33,945 nucleotides of DNA from Parvimonas sp. GTDB lineage: Bacteria > Bacillota > Clostridia > Tissierellales > Peptoniphilaceae. Below the pieces are notes generated by a model. That model saw only the letters and a list, made by a program, of their open reading frames with translations. It ran no database searches and had not been told where the DNA came from. Both the position numbers and the translations under genes were made by a program. The stretch's first letter is position 1. Every line of letters starts with the position of its first letter. Positions 14,614 to 23,852 of this stretch are shown here, one piece after another. The DNA is taken from positions 1 to 33,945 of the forward strand of contig JALEHY010000051.1 of assembly GCA_022770425.1 (NCBI GenBank). The letters run 5' to 3'.

Positions 14614-15515
14614 AAAGATATTTTATAAAAATTTTGCCGATTTCTTGTAGTGTAATTATTATTCTTTCAGTATTCTATATGGTTTTTTATTTGGCAAATT
14701 TAGATATGATTATATTTAAATTTGCATTTCAAGTGGTTTTGTTGCTTTTTATTATTTATCTGATTTTGGAAATTTTCAGTTTTAAGAAAACGGAAAATTT
14801 AAGAACATTAATTGATGAAATTAAAGCGGAGAATTTATCTTTAAAAAATAAATTTTTAGAAGACAAAAATACCACACAAGAATATTTTTTGATGTGGATA
14901 CATCAAATTAAAACGCCGATAACTTCAGCAAAATTAATTTCGCAATGTGATGAAAGTGAAAATATGAAAAAAATCAGAAGAGAACTGTTTTTTATAGAAG
15001 ATTATACAAATATGGCTCTTAACTATTTGAAAATGAATACATTTGATACAGATATGTATATTACAAAAGTTGTTTTAGACGATGTTATAAAATTGCAACT
15101 AAGGAAGTATTCAATATTTTTTATTTCAAATGGAATCTCTTTGAAATACAAACCGATAAAGCATACGGTAATAACAGATTCGAAGTGGTTTTCGGTTGTT
15201 TTAGAACAGATTTTATCAAATGCTTTAAAATATACTAAAAACGGAGAAATAACGATAATTTTTGATAAAGTCGAAAGTTGTTTGGAAATAAAAGATACCG
15301 GAATCGGAATAAAAAGTTCCGATTTGCCAAAAATATTTGACAGAGGATACTCCGGATTTAACGGGAAGTTAAACCAAAAATCTACAGGGATAGGGTTGTT
15401 TTTAGTAAAACAAATCACTGAAAAATTAGGACAAAAAATAGAAATAGAATCAGAGTTGAATGTCGGAACTGTTGTGAAAATATATTTTCCTACAGAATAC
15501 AATACTGAAATATGA
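14601..15515 (+). CDS. Intramembrane-sensing histidine kinase, BceS/GraS type
   Basis: Sensor kinase of 304 residues. Two membrane helices (about 8-32 and 37-58) are joined by only a few residues, so there is no extracellular sensor domain; this is the hallmark of intramembrane-sensing kinases. After a short coiled linker comes the family-specific H-box 'MWIHQIKTPITSAK' with His101, then N-box 'NALKYTKNGEI', G1 'DTGIGIKSSDLPKIFDRGYSG' split over two loops, and G2 'STGIGLFLVKQI'. All catalytic motifs look intact. BceS-type kinases normally need a BceAB-type transporter to sense peptides; none is adjacent. The gene overlaps the regulator gene by 13 bases and ends at a terminator. Confidence 0.92.
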   Translation: MEKIKRYFIKILPISCSVIIILSVFYMVFYLANLDMIIFKFAFQVVLLLFIIYLILEIFSFKKTENLRTLIDEIKAENLSLKNKFLEDKNTTQEYFLMWIHQIKTPITSAKLISQCDESENMKKIRRELFFIEDYTNMALNYLKMNTFDTDMYITKVVLDDVIKLQLRKYSIFFISNGISLKYKPIKHTVITDSKWFSVVLEQILSNALKYTKNGEITIIFDKVESCLEIKDTGIGIKSSDLPKIFDRGYSGFNGKLNQKSTGIGLFLVKQITEKLGQKIEIESELNVGTVVKIYFPTEYNTEI

Positions 15516-15532
15516 ATTTAAATGCAAAATTT

Positions 15533-15563
15533 AAGGTTTGAGAAAAATTCTCAGACTTTTTTG
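15533..15563 (+). terminator. Intrinsic terminator of the two-component operon
   Basis: Stem AAGGTTTGAGAA / TTCTCAGACTTT with one G-T wobble and loop AAA, followed by TTTTTTGTTT. It separates the kinase from the adhesin. Confidence 0.8.
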
Positions 15564-15598
15564 TTTGCCAAGAAAAAATGAAAAATTTTCATAAAATA

Positions 15599-15627
15599 TT
15601 GCTTTTTGAATCTTTTTGAGGTATAAT
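15599..15627 (+). promoter_or_regulatory. Probable promoter of the adhesin gene
   Basis: TTGCTT at 15599-15604 and perfect TATAAT at 15622-15627, spacer 17. It gives an untranslated leader of about 140 bases containing a perfect 9-bp hairpin (GTATAAAAT / ATTTTATAC, 15651-15671). The ribosome site GGAGA lies at 15761-15765. Confidence 0.6.
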
Positions 15628-15774
15628 ATAAGTCAAATAAGTATATTTTTGTATAAAATTTTATTTTATACTTAATAAAGTCGGTATATTTGTTTGAGTT
15701 TATATTATACATTATTAATTATAAATTTAATAATAAATTTTTATTGATATGTAAAATCTTGGAGAATTAAAGGT

Positions 15775-18700
15775 ATGAAAAATATTAGAAAATCAATTTT
15801 TATAAGGATTATGTCCTTATTTTTAATTTTATCATTTATATTTCCTGTTGTGGAGAGTATGAAATTTAATTTTATAAATTTTAAAACTGATGCAGAGGAA
15901 ACTGTTGTAACAAATCTTGATAATGTTTATGGTATTACTTATGCCAATATAGATACATTTGGTTACTATGAATATAGCACGGGTAAATTTGGTTATAATG
16001 AGTACGGTGCGGGAATGGACATAAAATTTAAACTTCCAAAAGAAGCAAAAGAGGGAGATTATTTTACTTTAAATTACGGTGATCAACTGTTATTAAATAA
16101 GATGCCGATGTATGCGGATAATGAAGAAGTTCCGTATGCTTCATTGGATAGTCAGCCGAATAGGTATAATAATAGACATGACAATATATTTTTTGTTGTA
16201 AAAACCAGAGGAGATGCACTTAACCCTTACGGTGTGCCACTGTTGAACGTGTATTATACAAAAAAAGGAGAGTTGACGTTTGTCGTTCAAAAATATGCAA
16301 ATGATAAAGGTGTTATAGAAGGAGATGCAATAATAGGTGAGATTATGAATGATCCTTTTAATGCTGATTCTCCTCTTAATAAAAGATTTAATGCAATTAC
16401 AGACGGTAATGGCAGACATGTAAGAAAAGGTAAAAAACAATGGGGATGGGATGTTGATGATTTAGAAACACAGTTGTCTAAGTATTATTTTTTTACCGGA
16501 TTTAGACCTAATAACTTGCTTATGCGAGTTCAGGCAGGAGCCACTTTGATGAACAACCATAGAGCATTCATAGGAAGAGATATAACTTACACATCTAAGT
16601 ATATGAATGCAAATCCGGTCAAATTAGATGATGCCAATGGCGATCCGAATAAGGCAGGAATGTTCGTAAATTATGAAACGGAGTTGTTTAACTATTGGGG
16701 AGGAGGTAATGTAACTTCATTTGGTAAGGAGCATTTGTATCCTCATTATGAAGATAGAGAGTACATATATTATCATTTTATTTATCAAGCAAATAAAGGA
16801 GCAACAGATTCAACTGCGGGAAGAAATGTAAAGATATATCCTATAGATAATACTCTTGATATTGAAGAGATTAAATTATATAAAGGGTTCGATAGTAACG
16901 GAAGTCTTGATTTTACTAACTCCACTCCAAATTCAATAGTTCCCCCTATGGCATATTACGACACCGGACAAACTGTTCAAGGGTTAGCTTTTGCGAAGCA
17001 GGGTGACGGCTCTTGGTATGCAAACTTTAATTGGCATCAACATCAAACTTATTTTGGAGTTCTTAGAGCCAGAAAGAAAACTCCTTCTACATTTGAAGGA
17101 AAAGATGCCTACAAAATAGGAATGTGGAGTTATACGGGGACAAAACAGCGTACTCATGACGATTATTATATACCTACTTCAGGTTTTGGTTATGGTCTTG
17201 CCGATCCGGTAACTCCAAAAGATTCAATCGGTTTCTTTAAAATAAAAAAAACAGACCCGAATAAAAATACAGTTAATCCTATATATGATATTAAAGACGG
17301 TAAAATTCAATATGTTGATACTTATGGCAATATATTTACTTATGATGAATCAAAAAAAGTTTACGTAAATCAAAACGGAAGAACTGTTTCTCAAGTTAAG
17401 GATCAAGATAATAATTTAATCTTTGAGGACAATCTTTTAAATCAATATACTCAGATTGTAAACGGAAACAATATTTCATACAAAGACAAAGACGGCAATA
17501 TATATACAAAAATTGACGGCAAGGACGAGTGGAAAAGTCCAAGCGGAAAAATTTTCAAACCGACAAGACCTTTGCTTTTAGAAGATGAGGTTTCTGTAAT
17601 TATAACAGATCACGGTAATGACACTACTGTTACTGACGAAGACGGAAATCCGCTTACAAAGATAGAAATGATTGATAAAAATAATTTTTCAATTATAACT
17701 AAATACGGAAACATACTTATGATTAAAATGGAAAACGGTCAAAGAACATTTTATAAATGGGATGGAGTTGCAAAAAGATTTATTAAGTCAGAGCATGTAT
17801 TGCAACAAGGAAGTATTTACCATGTTACAAATCTTGGTTACAATCCTACACACGTTCGCCCTTTGCTCAAAAATTCATTTGTTTTTCGTATAACGGATAC
17901 AACCGTAAATAATGTGTTTGAACATGGGATTGATGAATACGGTTATGTTGTTTTTCCAAGTTTGCTGGAAGGACATAATTATAAATTGGAAGAAGTTAGT
18001 GCACAAGTAGGATATATAAAGACTAATAAAACTTTCAATGTAAATGTAAAATCTAAAAATGAGATTATTATAACGGATTCAGACGGGAATCCTGTTACTA
18101 ATAACACTGTACCGATGTCTATATTGGATTCGGAAAATTTGTTGTATGCAGTTGTTAATGATACGATTGGATTTGTCGTATCAAAACGTATAAAAGGAAT
18201 TGAAAATACAGGACGTTACATAACAACCGAAATGGAGTTTAAATTATCCAAAATTGATGATGATACATTTTCACCTCAAGTAATAAAGCAAAATGCGAAT
18301 GAAAATTTTGTTTTTACAGGACTTACAAAAGGGGAGTATCTTCTTGAAGAAACCAAAGCGCCCGCAGGTTATGTTATAGATAAGTCCGTTTATAAACTTA
18401 TTGCAGATAATGACGGAAATATTCACTTTTTTAAATTATCAATTCCAAATACAACTTACACTTATGTGGAATCTCAAAAAACACTCATTAAACATGAACT
18501 GTTAAATCAGCATGCCGACGGAACAACAGACAATAATGCCATTGACGGAAGCATTTCCACTTCAGCTATTTGGCATCAAACGGATCCGGGAAATACTTTG
18601 AATGGATCCGGTGCCGGCGAATATGGAAATAATAACATAAGAGTCGGAACTTATGTTGGGCTGGACTTAGGAGAAGCAAAATTAATTCGTGAAATTAAAT

Positions 18701-20064
18701 TTATGCAAGGTCAAGGAAATAATCATAATGACAGATTAGTAAAATTTGATATGGAGTATTCGGTTGATAACACAAACTGGAAGACATACAAATCCTATTC
18801 AAATGACAATACAAGTCAAGGCGATGTAAATGAAAACGGGTTGGCACTTTATGCAAGATATATAAGATTTGTAAATAAGGAACCTGTTTTGAACAAGTGG
18901 TTTTCCATAAAAGAAATAAGTGCAAAAGTTTATGAGAATATAAACAAAACTATAACTTTTAAGATGCAGGAAAATCTTAATGTTGATAAAAATATAGCTT
19001 TTGTCGGAAATATTCAAAACCCTTCATTGGTGTTGGAAAAAGTAGATGCCAATAAGAATGTGATAGTTAAAAATAATGATGGAAAAGATTACAATGCAAA
19101 ATTTAAATTATATAAAGTTCCTGATGAAAAAGAAAGTATAACAGAAGAAGAACTTTCAAATTTTACACAAGTACAGGAATTTATATTAAATCAAGGAAAA
19201 ACAGAACTTAAACAGTTTGCCGATAAACTCGGTCGTTATGCATTGGTAGAAACGGAAAGTCCAAACGGTTATTCTAAAGTAGAACCTATTTTGCTTGACC
19301 TTGTTGAAACACAACAGGATCATGGCGGAGGACTTATGAAAAACACAACCGCTTGGAAAATTGTAGGAAATTCGACGCAAGTAGGAAACTCAAGTTCTAC
19401 AACAACCGACGGCTATCCTATTTACACAGGAACTGCAGAAAATAATAAAGTTTTTGTTGATTATAGTGAACTTGCTACAAATAAGATTACTTTGAAGGTT
19501 AAAAATGAAAAAGACTCTAAAAAAATAAAAATAAAAATCAGAAAAATTGATAAAGATAAAAATCCGATAATTATAAGAGACGGTAATAAATCTCCAAGAT
19601 TTATGATAACAAAAGATCCGAACGCAACTGATGAATCAGGAGCATATAATGGTCAATTTGCAAATTTAAATTCTGAAGACGGAAGTTTTACTTTTGACAA
19701 TATGACAAATAAATTTGAAAAAGGCTTATATTACTTAAGAGAGTTAAGGGCTCCGTCAGGATATATATTGTTGGATAAGTCTATACCTTTTTATATAGAC
19801 GAAAACGGGAATGTTATAATACCGGCAAAATTGAAAGAAGGAACAACTGATAAATATATAGAGGACGAAAATTTTTCATTAAAAAATAAGATCAATGTTG
19901 TACAGGCAGGAGAAACTGAAACAGTTCAAATAGAAGTAGTAAATGATAAAGCATTATATCCGAAAGCGGGAGGCTACGGTGCATTAAAATATGTTTTGAT
20001 AGGTAGTTTATTTATGTGTTTGTCAACTGCTGTCGTTATAAAGAAAAAATATTATGACAAATAA
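15775..20064 (+). CDS. Cell-wall-anchored SpaA/Cna-B adhesin with an embedded F5/8-type-C-like domain
   Basis: Surface protein of 1429 residues. Signal peptide at about 1-40. Residues 60-480 form a beta-rich N-terminal adhesin-like region. A SpaA/Cna-B domain starts at 'GFFKIKKTD' (486) and resumes at about 695-790 after an unusual D/G/Y-rich insert. A second SpaA domain covers about 798-895, a discoidin (F5/8C)-like domain about 908-1052 ('NNAIDGSISTSAIW', 'GLDLGEAKLIREIKFMQ', 'DMEYSVDNTNWKTY', 'ARYIRFVNK'), and third and fourth SpaA domains about 1084-1180 and 1250-1350. All four SpaA domains carry the Y-x-L-x-E-x-x-x-P-x-GY-like edge ('YLLEETKAPAGY', 'YYLRELRAPSGY'), with Glu for isopeptide bonds; the first has 'AQVGY'. 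The C-terminus is a sorting signal: 'YPKAGG' (1395-1400), a membrane helix and KKKYYDK. It is probably a sortase-attached adhesin or pilin-like protein; no sortase gene is in the window. The ligand is unknown, though F5/8C domains commonly bind glycans or phospholipids. Confidence 0.88.
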   Translation: MKNIRKSIFIRIMSLFLILSFIFPVVESMKFNFINFKTDAEETVVTNLDNVYGITYANIDTFGYYEYSTGKFGYNEYGAGMDIKFKLPKEAKEGDYFTLNYGDQLLLNKMPMYADNEEVPYASLDSQPNRYNNRHDNIFFVVKTRGDALNPYGVPLLNVYYTKKGELTFVVQKYANDKGVIEGDAIIGEIMNDPFNADSPLNKRFNAITDGNGRHVRKGKKQWGWDVDDLETQLSKYYFFTGFRPNNLLMRVQAGATLMNNHRAFIGRDITYTSKYMNANPVKLDDANGDPNKAGMFVNYETELFNYWGGGNVTSFGKEHLYPHYEDREYIYYHFIYQANKGATDSTAGRNVKIYPIDNTLDIEEIKLYKGFDSNGSLDFTNSTPNSIVPPMAYYDTGQTVQGLAFAKQGDGSWYANFNWHQHQTYFGVLRARKKTPSTFEGKDAYKIGMWSYTGTKQRTHDDYYIPTSGFGYGLADPVTPKDSIGFFKIKKTDPNKNTVNPIYDIKDGKIQYVDTYGNIFTYDESKKVYVNQNGRTVSQVKDQDNNLIFEDNLLNQYTQIVNGNNISYKDKDGNIYTKIDGKDEWKSPSGKIFKPTRPLLLEDEVSVIITDHGNDTTVTDEDGNPLTKIEMIDKNNFSIITKYGNILMIKMENGQRTFYKWDGVAKRFIKSEHVLQQGSIYHVTNLGYNPTHVRPLLKNSFVFRITDTTVNNVFEHGIDEYGYVVFPSLLEGHNYKLEEVSAQVGYIKTNKTFNVNVKSKNEIIITDSDGNPVTNNTVPMSILDSENLLYAVVNDTIGFVVSKRIKGIENTGRYITTEMEFKLSKIDDDTFSPQVIKQNANENFVFTGLTKGEYLLEETKAPAGYVIDKSVYKLIADNDGNIHFFKLSIPNTTYTYVESQKTLIKHELLNQHADGTTDNNAIDGSISTSAIWHQTDPGNTLNGSGAGEYGNNNIRVGTYVGLDLGEAKLIREIKFMQGQGNNHNDRLVKFDMEYSVDNTNWKTYKSYSNDNTSQGDVNENGLALYARYIRFVNKEPVLNKWFSIKEISAKVYENINKTITFKMQENLNVDKNIAFVGNIQNPSLVLEKVDANKNVIVKNNDGKDYNAKFKLYKVPDEKESITEEELSNFTQVQEFILNQGKTELKQFADKLGRYALVETESPNGYSKVEPILLDLVETQQDHGGGLMKNTTAWKIVGNSTQVGNSSSTTTDGYPIYTGTAENNKVFVDYSELATNKITLKVKNEKDSKKIKIKIRKIDKDKNPIIIRDGNKSPRFMITKDPNATDESGAYNGQFANLNSEDGSFTFDNMTNKFEKGLYYLRELRAPSGYILLDKSIPFYIDENGNVIIPAKLKEGTTDKYIEDENFSLKNKINVVQAGETETVQIEVVNDKALYPKAGGYGALKYVLIGSLFMCLSTAVVIKKKYYDK

Positions 20065-20138
20065 AAAAATGGCTGATTTGCACTACACTAAAATCTTTAA
20101 CATAAGAATTGGTGTAGTGCATTTGATGCCATTTTTTT
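20063..20138 (+). terminator. Strong two-part terminator after the adhesin gene
   Basis: Outer stem AAAAAATGGC with GCCATTTTTT and inner stem TGCACTACAC (20079-20088) with GTGTAGTGCA (20112-20121), ending in TTTTTTT. It starts in the adhesin stop codon. Confidence 0.85.
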
Positions 20139-20292
20139 ATTATCTATGTTTATATATCATATTTATCCGTTTTTAAGTAATAAATTTTATACTGTTATTC
20201 ACAAATGGTCTGATTCCTGTAAAGTAAAAATTCTGCCGAAATTTCGTTTTGGAACTTTAAGAAATGAAAACTTTTTGCTTAGTTTTCGATTA

Positions 20293-20341
20293 AAAAATCC
20301 ATAAATACTTTATGTATAGCATATTGTACTTATGGATTTTT
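20293..20341 (-). terminator. Terminator of the minus-strand exporter operon
   Basis: Perfect 12-bp stem AAAAATCCATAA (20293-20304) with its complement at 20330-20341, loop of 25 bases. Read on the minus strand it lies 7 bases past the exporter stop codon and ends in TTTTTT. The 20139-20292 stretch holds no supported gene. Confidence 0.8.
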
Positions 20342-20347
20342 AATTTT

Positions 20348-22096
20348 TTATTTATATAAATTTGCTTGGGAGTTGAACATTTTTTTATATTTTGGAATTT
20401 TCATTAAATTTTTATGTGTAGAAAATCCAACGATTTTACCGTCTTCCAAATAGATTATTCTATCGGCATATTTTAAACTTGCCATTCTGTGAGTAACCAT
20501 GATACAAGTTTTATCTTTGGAAAAATGTTTAAATGTCTCATAAAAGAAGTCTTCTTCGATAGGATCTATTGCAGAAGTGGGTTCATCTAAACACAAAATT
20601 TTTGCATTGTTTTTATATAAACATCGTAATATAGCGATTCTTTGCCATTGTCCTATAGAAATGTCAGTTCCGTTAAAATCTTTTGAAAGCATTGTATATA
20701 TTCCTTTAGCATATATATCTTTATCAAATTTAAAATTTATTTTTTTCATAACATTTAAAACTTTTTTCTTGGAACTATTATCTGAATATTCTTCTGATAT
20801 TGAAATGTTTGTAAATAAATCCAATTTATACTTTTTAAAGTTTTGAAATAAGGAAGATATACTATCGGTTTTATATTCCTTTGAAGAATAATTGTCAGTA
20901 AGGTCTTGAAATTTTACAGAACCATCAGTAGGAATATATAATCCTTGAATTAATTTTGTAAGTGTTGTTTTTCCTGAACCGTTTTTACCTACTATTGCTA
21001 TGAATTCTCCCTTTTTTATGCTTAAATTAATATTTTTTAAAGTCATATTTGAGCTTTTTGGATATTTAAAACATACATTTTCTAATGTTATTGAAGGTGC
21101 GGATTTTAAACTGATAATTTTTCTATATTCTTTTTCGGTTTTCATGTATATGATAAACGCTTTGGAATTACCATAATTTTTAGAAATATTAGGTAATGCA
21201 TACCCTATAAATTCATCAATCATGGATTTTAATAATTCCATAGAAATAATTATAGATGACATAGAATAAACACTTATTTGTTTGTTGTAAGCATAAAAAA
21301 ATAAAATGGATATTGAAAAAATATAAGACAGAGTAAAAATTAATTTGAAAATAAGTTCTACACGTACAGATTTTAAAGTGTAGTTATATTCTATATTGTT
21401 TAACTCTTTTATTGAGTCCTTATACTTTTTCATAAAGAAATTCGTTAAATACTTTATTCTTGTTTCTTTGTGGCATTCAGTACCGACCATTGCATTAAAA
21501 TAATTTTGAATTTTTCTGTCTGTTTTAGATTTAACAGTATTTGTTTTGTCAGACAGTTTGTAGTTATAAGTATGAATTAATATAGCCGGAATTGACAGTA
21601 AAATAGGTATGATTACTAATTCTTTTTTTAAATTTACAAGATATGCTATTACAATAATAAAATATACCAAATACACTATCATTGCATCGAACAATGACAT
21701 TATATAACTTAAAAAATAATTTATTCCGTTTTTTATTTCCGTTTGTTCATTTAAAAAATTTACAGATTGGAAATTAATAGGTTCTTCTTTTGATAATTTT
21801 TTATAATACATTTCTTTAATGTAAATCAGCGATTCTTCTTCAAACACTTTGCAAATATATGTAAAATAACTGTTTATAACGGGATTTAATAAAATGATTC
21901 CTGCAAAAATTAAAACATATAAACTAAATTTAAAAACAGATAAATTGCCACTTAGGTACATTGATATGCCGTGAAAAAATTTATCAATGATTTTTACTTG
22001 AAATCCCAATATCAAAGCTAAAGCTAAATTACAGGATATTAACTTGATAAAATCCGATTTGTTTTTAAAAACTGTTTTAAATAATAAATTATTCAT
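20348..22096 (-). CDS. Half-ABC exporter, second of the pair (lantibiotic-exporter-like; degenerate signature)
   Basis: Fused membrane domain (about 1-320, six helices) and nucleotide-binding domain (about 330-582). Walker A 'GKNGSGKTT' (about 370), Q-loop 'SSLFQNF', Walker B 'ILCLDEPTSAID' with the catalytic Glu, and 'VTHRMAS' with the switch His are intact. The C-loop reads 'ISIGQWQR' instead of LSGGQ, so it is degenerate. The 'GQWQ' form of this loop is typical of NisT/SpaT-like lantibiotic exporters without a peptidase domain. Its ATG (22096, ribosome site GGAGTGG) overlaps the upstream exporter gene by 8 bases, so the two almost certainly form a heterodimer. No leader-peptidase domain, precursor peptide or modification enzyme is adjacent; the cargo is unknown. 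Confidence 0.88.
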   Translation of the reverse strand: MNNLLFKTVFKNKSDFIKLISCNLALALILGFQVKIIDKFFHGISMYLSGNLSVFKFSLYVLIFAGIILLNPVINSYFTYICKVFEEESLIYIKEMYYKKLSKEEPINFQSVNFLNEQTEIKNGINYFLSYIMSLFDAMIVYLVYFIIVIAYLVNLKKELVIIPILLSIPAILIHTYNYKLSDKTNTVKSKTDRKIQNYFNAMVGTECHKETRIKYLTNFFMKKYKDSIKELNNIEYNYTLKSVRVELIFKLIFTLSYIFSISILFFYAYNKQISVYSMSSIIISMELLKSMIDEFIGYALPNISKNYGNSKAFIIYMKTEKEYRKIISLKSAPSITLENVCFKYPKSSNMTLKNINLSIKKGEFIAIVGKNGSGKTTLTKLIQGLYIPTDGSVKFQDLTDNYSSKEYKTDSISSLFQNFKKYKLDLFTNISISEEYSDNSSKKKVLNVMKKINFKFDKDIYAKGIYTMLSKDFNGTDISIGQWQRIAILRCLYKNNAKILCLDEPTSAIDPIEEDFFYETFKHFSKDKTCIMVTHRMASLKYADRIIYLEDGKIVGFSTHKNLMKIPKYKKMFNSQANLYK

Positions 22097-23852
22097 AGTT
22101 GTACCACTCCTTTTGCTTTTTATACATTTTATAGAAAAATCCTTTTTTAGAAATCAATTCTTCAAATGTTCCGGTTTCAACTATTTTTGTGTTATCTATA
22201 ACTATAATCTCATCGAGTGTTTTTAAACTTCCCAATTTATGACTTATAATTAAAGAAATTTTATTTTTATTTTTTTTAATTAAGTTGTTTAATATTTTTA
22301 TTTCGGATTCTGCATCAATTTTTGAAGTGGGTTCATCAAATATGTTCAAAGATTTGCTGTTATACATACATCTGGCTATAGCCAGTCTTTGCCATTCTCC
22401 ACCTGAAAAGTCTTGAGATTTTCCGGATTTTTTTCCTAATACCGTATCAATACCAAAAGTTAGACTATTTATTTTTTCTGTAAGAGCGGTATATTTTAAA
22501 ACTTTTTTGAACAACAAATCATCATAACTTTTTTCTAAAATTATATTTTCTTTTATACTTATTCCATACTCGGCAAAATCTTGGAAAACTGATGAAATAT
22601 TTTTTCTTATAGATTCTTTTTTATATAATTTTATGTTTTTTTGGTTTAAAAGAATTTCTCCGGAATAATTTTCATACAATCTTAATATTAATTTAATGAC
22701 AGTGGATTTTCCTGCGCCGTTAATTCCGACAATTCCATAATTTTTCCCTTTTTCTAACTTCAGATTTATGTTGTTTAATATAATTTTATCAGAGTTAGGA
22801 TATTTAAAAGTTACATTTTTAAATTCTATTGAATAAATATCACTTACAGAGTATTTACCTGAATCTTTATCATTAGTTAAAAGAATTATTTCATTTATAT
22901 TATTAAAAAATTCATTTGTTTTTGAAAGTTCCTTTATATTATTCGGAATACTCCATGAAAGTGTAGGAATTAACACTATTATCGAATTTGCAAAAGCGAT
23001 ATATAATCCTATGGACATACTGTTATTTTTAAGTGGTAAAATTAATAGGATTATTATTACAATCAATAAATTTGTTGAAAAAAAACCGGCTTTCAATGAA
23101 GTTAACAACCAATACTTTTTTGATTTTAACATGATGTTGAAAGCTAAAAATGATTCACTTAAGAACTTAGGCAGTATATTATTATATGTTTGAAAAATTT
23201 CTCGTTCTTCGGAATATTCTTTTAAAGTCAAAATTTCTTCAAGATAGTTTGCGAATCTTTTGCTCTTTTGAGCTTTGAAATCTTCTTTATATTCTCTTTT
23301 TCCACCAATACGAGATACTAATACCAATAAAATTAATATTGCTAAAAACAGTATCCCTAAGTATATAGATATTTTAGAAATCATAAAAATAACAAATATT
23401 AATTGTAATATGTCAATTAATAAATTCATTATGTTTTTATAAAAGAAAAAAAATTCATCATAAGGTTTTTCTAAAAGTTTATCAAACGAATTTAAAAAAT
23501 CAGAATTTTCCCAGTAAGTATACTCTTTGCTGAGTATTAAATTTAAAATATCGGATGAAATAGTTTCTGTTAGTCTGTTATGTACAATTTTATCCAAAAT
23601 TTCTTGTATGGAAGGATACAAATTTTGAAAAATTATAACCGAAAAATAAAGCAAAGCTAAATATCTTATTTCATTTTCACTGCTGAAATTAGATATTGAA
23701 TCTATTATTTTTGAAAATAAATTTATTTTTAAAGCCGGTATTACTGATAAAAAAACAGAAAAAATAATCAAAACAGAAAAAATAAAAGGATTAGTTTTAA
23801 AAATAAATTTTAAAACTTTTAAATTATTGATTTTTTTATCGAAAATATCCAT
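22089..23852 (-). CDS. Half-ABC exporter, first of the pair (lantibiotic-exporter-like)
   Basis: Membrane-plus-ATPase half transporter of 587 residues. About six membrane helices lie in 1-320; the ATPase domain has Walker A 'GINGAGKST' (about 373), Q-loop 'SSVFQDF', signature 'FSGGEWQRLAIAR' (about 478), Walker B 'LNIFDEPTSKID' and H-loop 'IISHKLG'. Motifs are complete, so pairing with the downstream protein gives one standard ATP site (this signature plus the partner's Walker motifs) and one degenerate site. The ribosome site AGGAGGT (minus strand, 23857-23863) is strong and the gene is first in its transcript. The first charged stretch 'MDIFDKKINNLKVLKF' precedes helix 1; there is no C39 peptidase domain. 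Confidence 0.88.
   Translation of the reverse strand: MDIFDKKINNLKVLKFIFKTNPFIFSVLIIFSVFLSVIPALKINLFSKIIDSISNFSSENEIRYLALLYFSVIIFQNLYPSIQEILDKIVHNRLTETISSDILNLILSKEYTYWENSDFLNSFDKLLEKPYDEFFFFYKNIMNLLIDILQLIFVIFMISKISIYLGILFLAILILLVLVSRIGGKREYKEDFKAQKSKRFANYLEEILTLKEYSEEREIFQTYNNILPKFLSESFLAFNIMLKSKKYWLLTSLKAGFFSTNLLIVIIILLILPLKNNSMSIGLYIAFANSIIVLIPTLSWSIPNNIKELSKTNEFFNNINEIILLTNDKDSGKYSVSDIYSIEFKNVTFKYPNSDKIILNNINLKLEKGKNYGIVGINGAGKSTVIKLILRLYENYSGEILLNQKNIKLYKKESIRKNISSVFQDFAEYGISIKENIILEKSYDDLLFKKVLKYTALTEKINSLTFGIDTVLGKKSGKSQDFSGGEWQRLAIARCMYNSKSLNIFDEPTSKIDAESEIKILNNLIKKNKNKISLIISHKLGSLKTLDEIIVIDNTKIVETGTFEELISKKGFFYKMYKKQKEWYNYE

Noticed and set aside
15023..15502. 159-codon minus-strand frame opposite the histidine kinase
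   Set aside because: Antisense shadow over conserved kinase motifs; no ribosome site and no family resemblance.
20146..20304. 52-codon plus-strand frame between the adhesin terminator and the exporter terminator, starting MFIYHIYPFL
   Set aside because: No ribosome binding site, it overlaps the minus-strand terminator stem, and I recognise no family; most likely chance or a decayed repeat.
23011..23193. Small plus-strand frames inside the minus-strand exporter genes as possible peptide precursors
   Set aside because: All are antisense to conserved transporter sequence, with no leader or Cys/Ser/Thr-rich core typical of a modified peptide.
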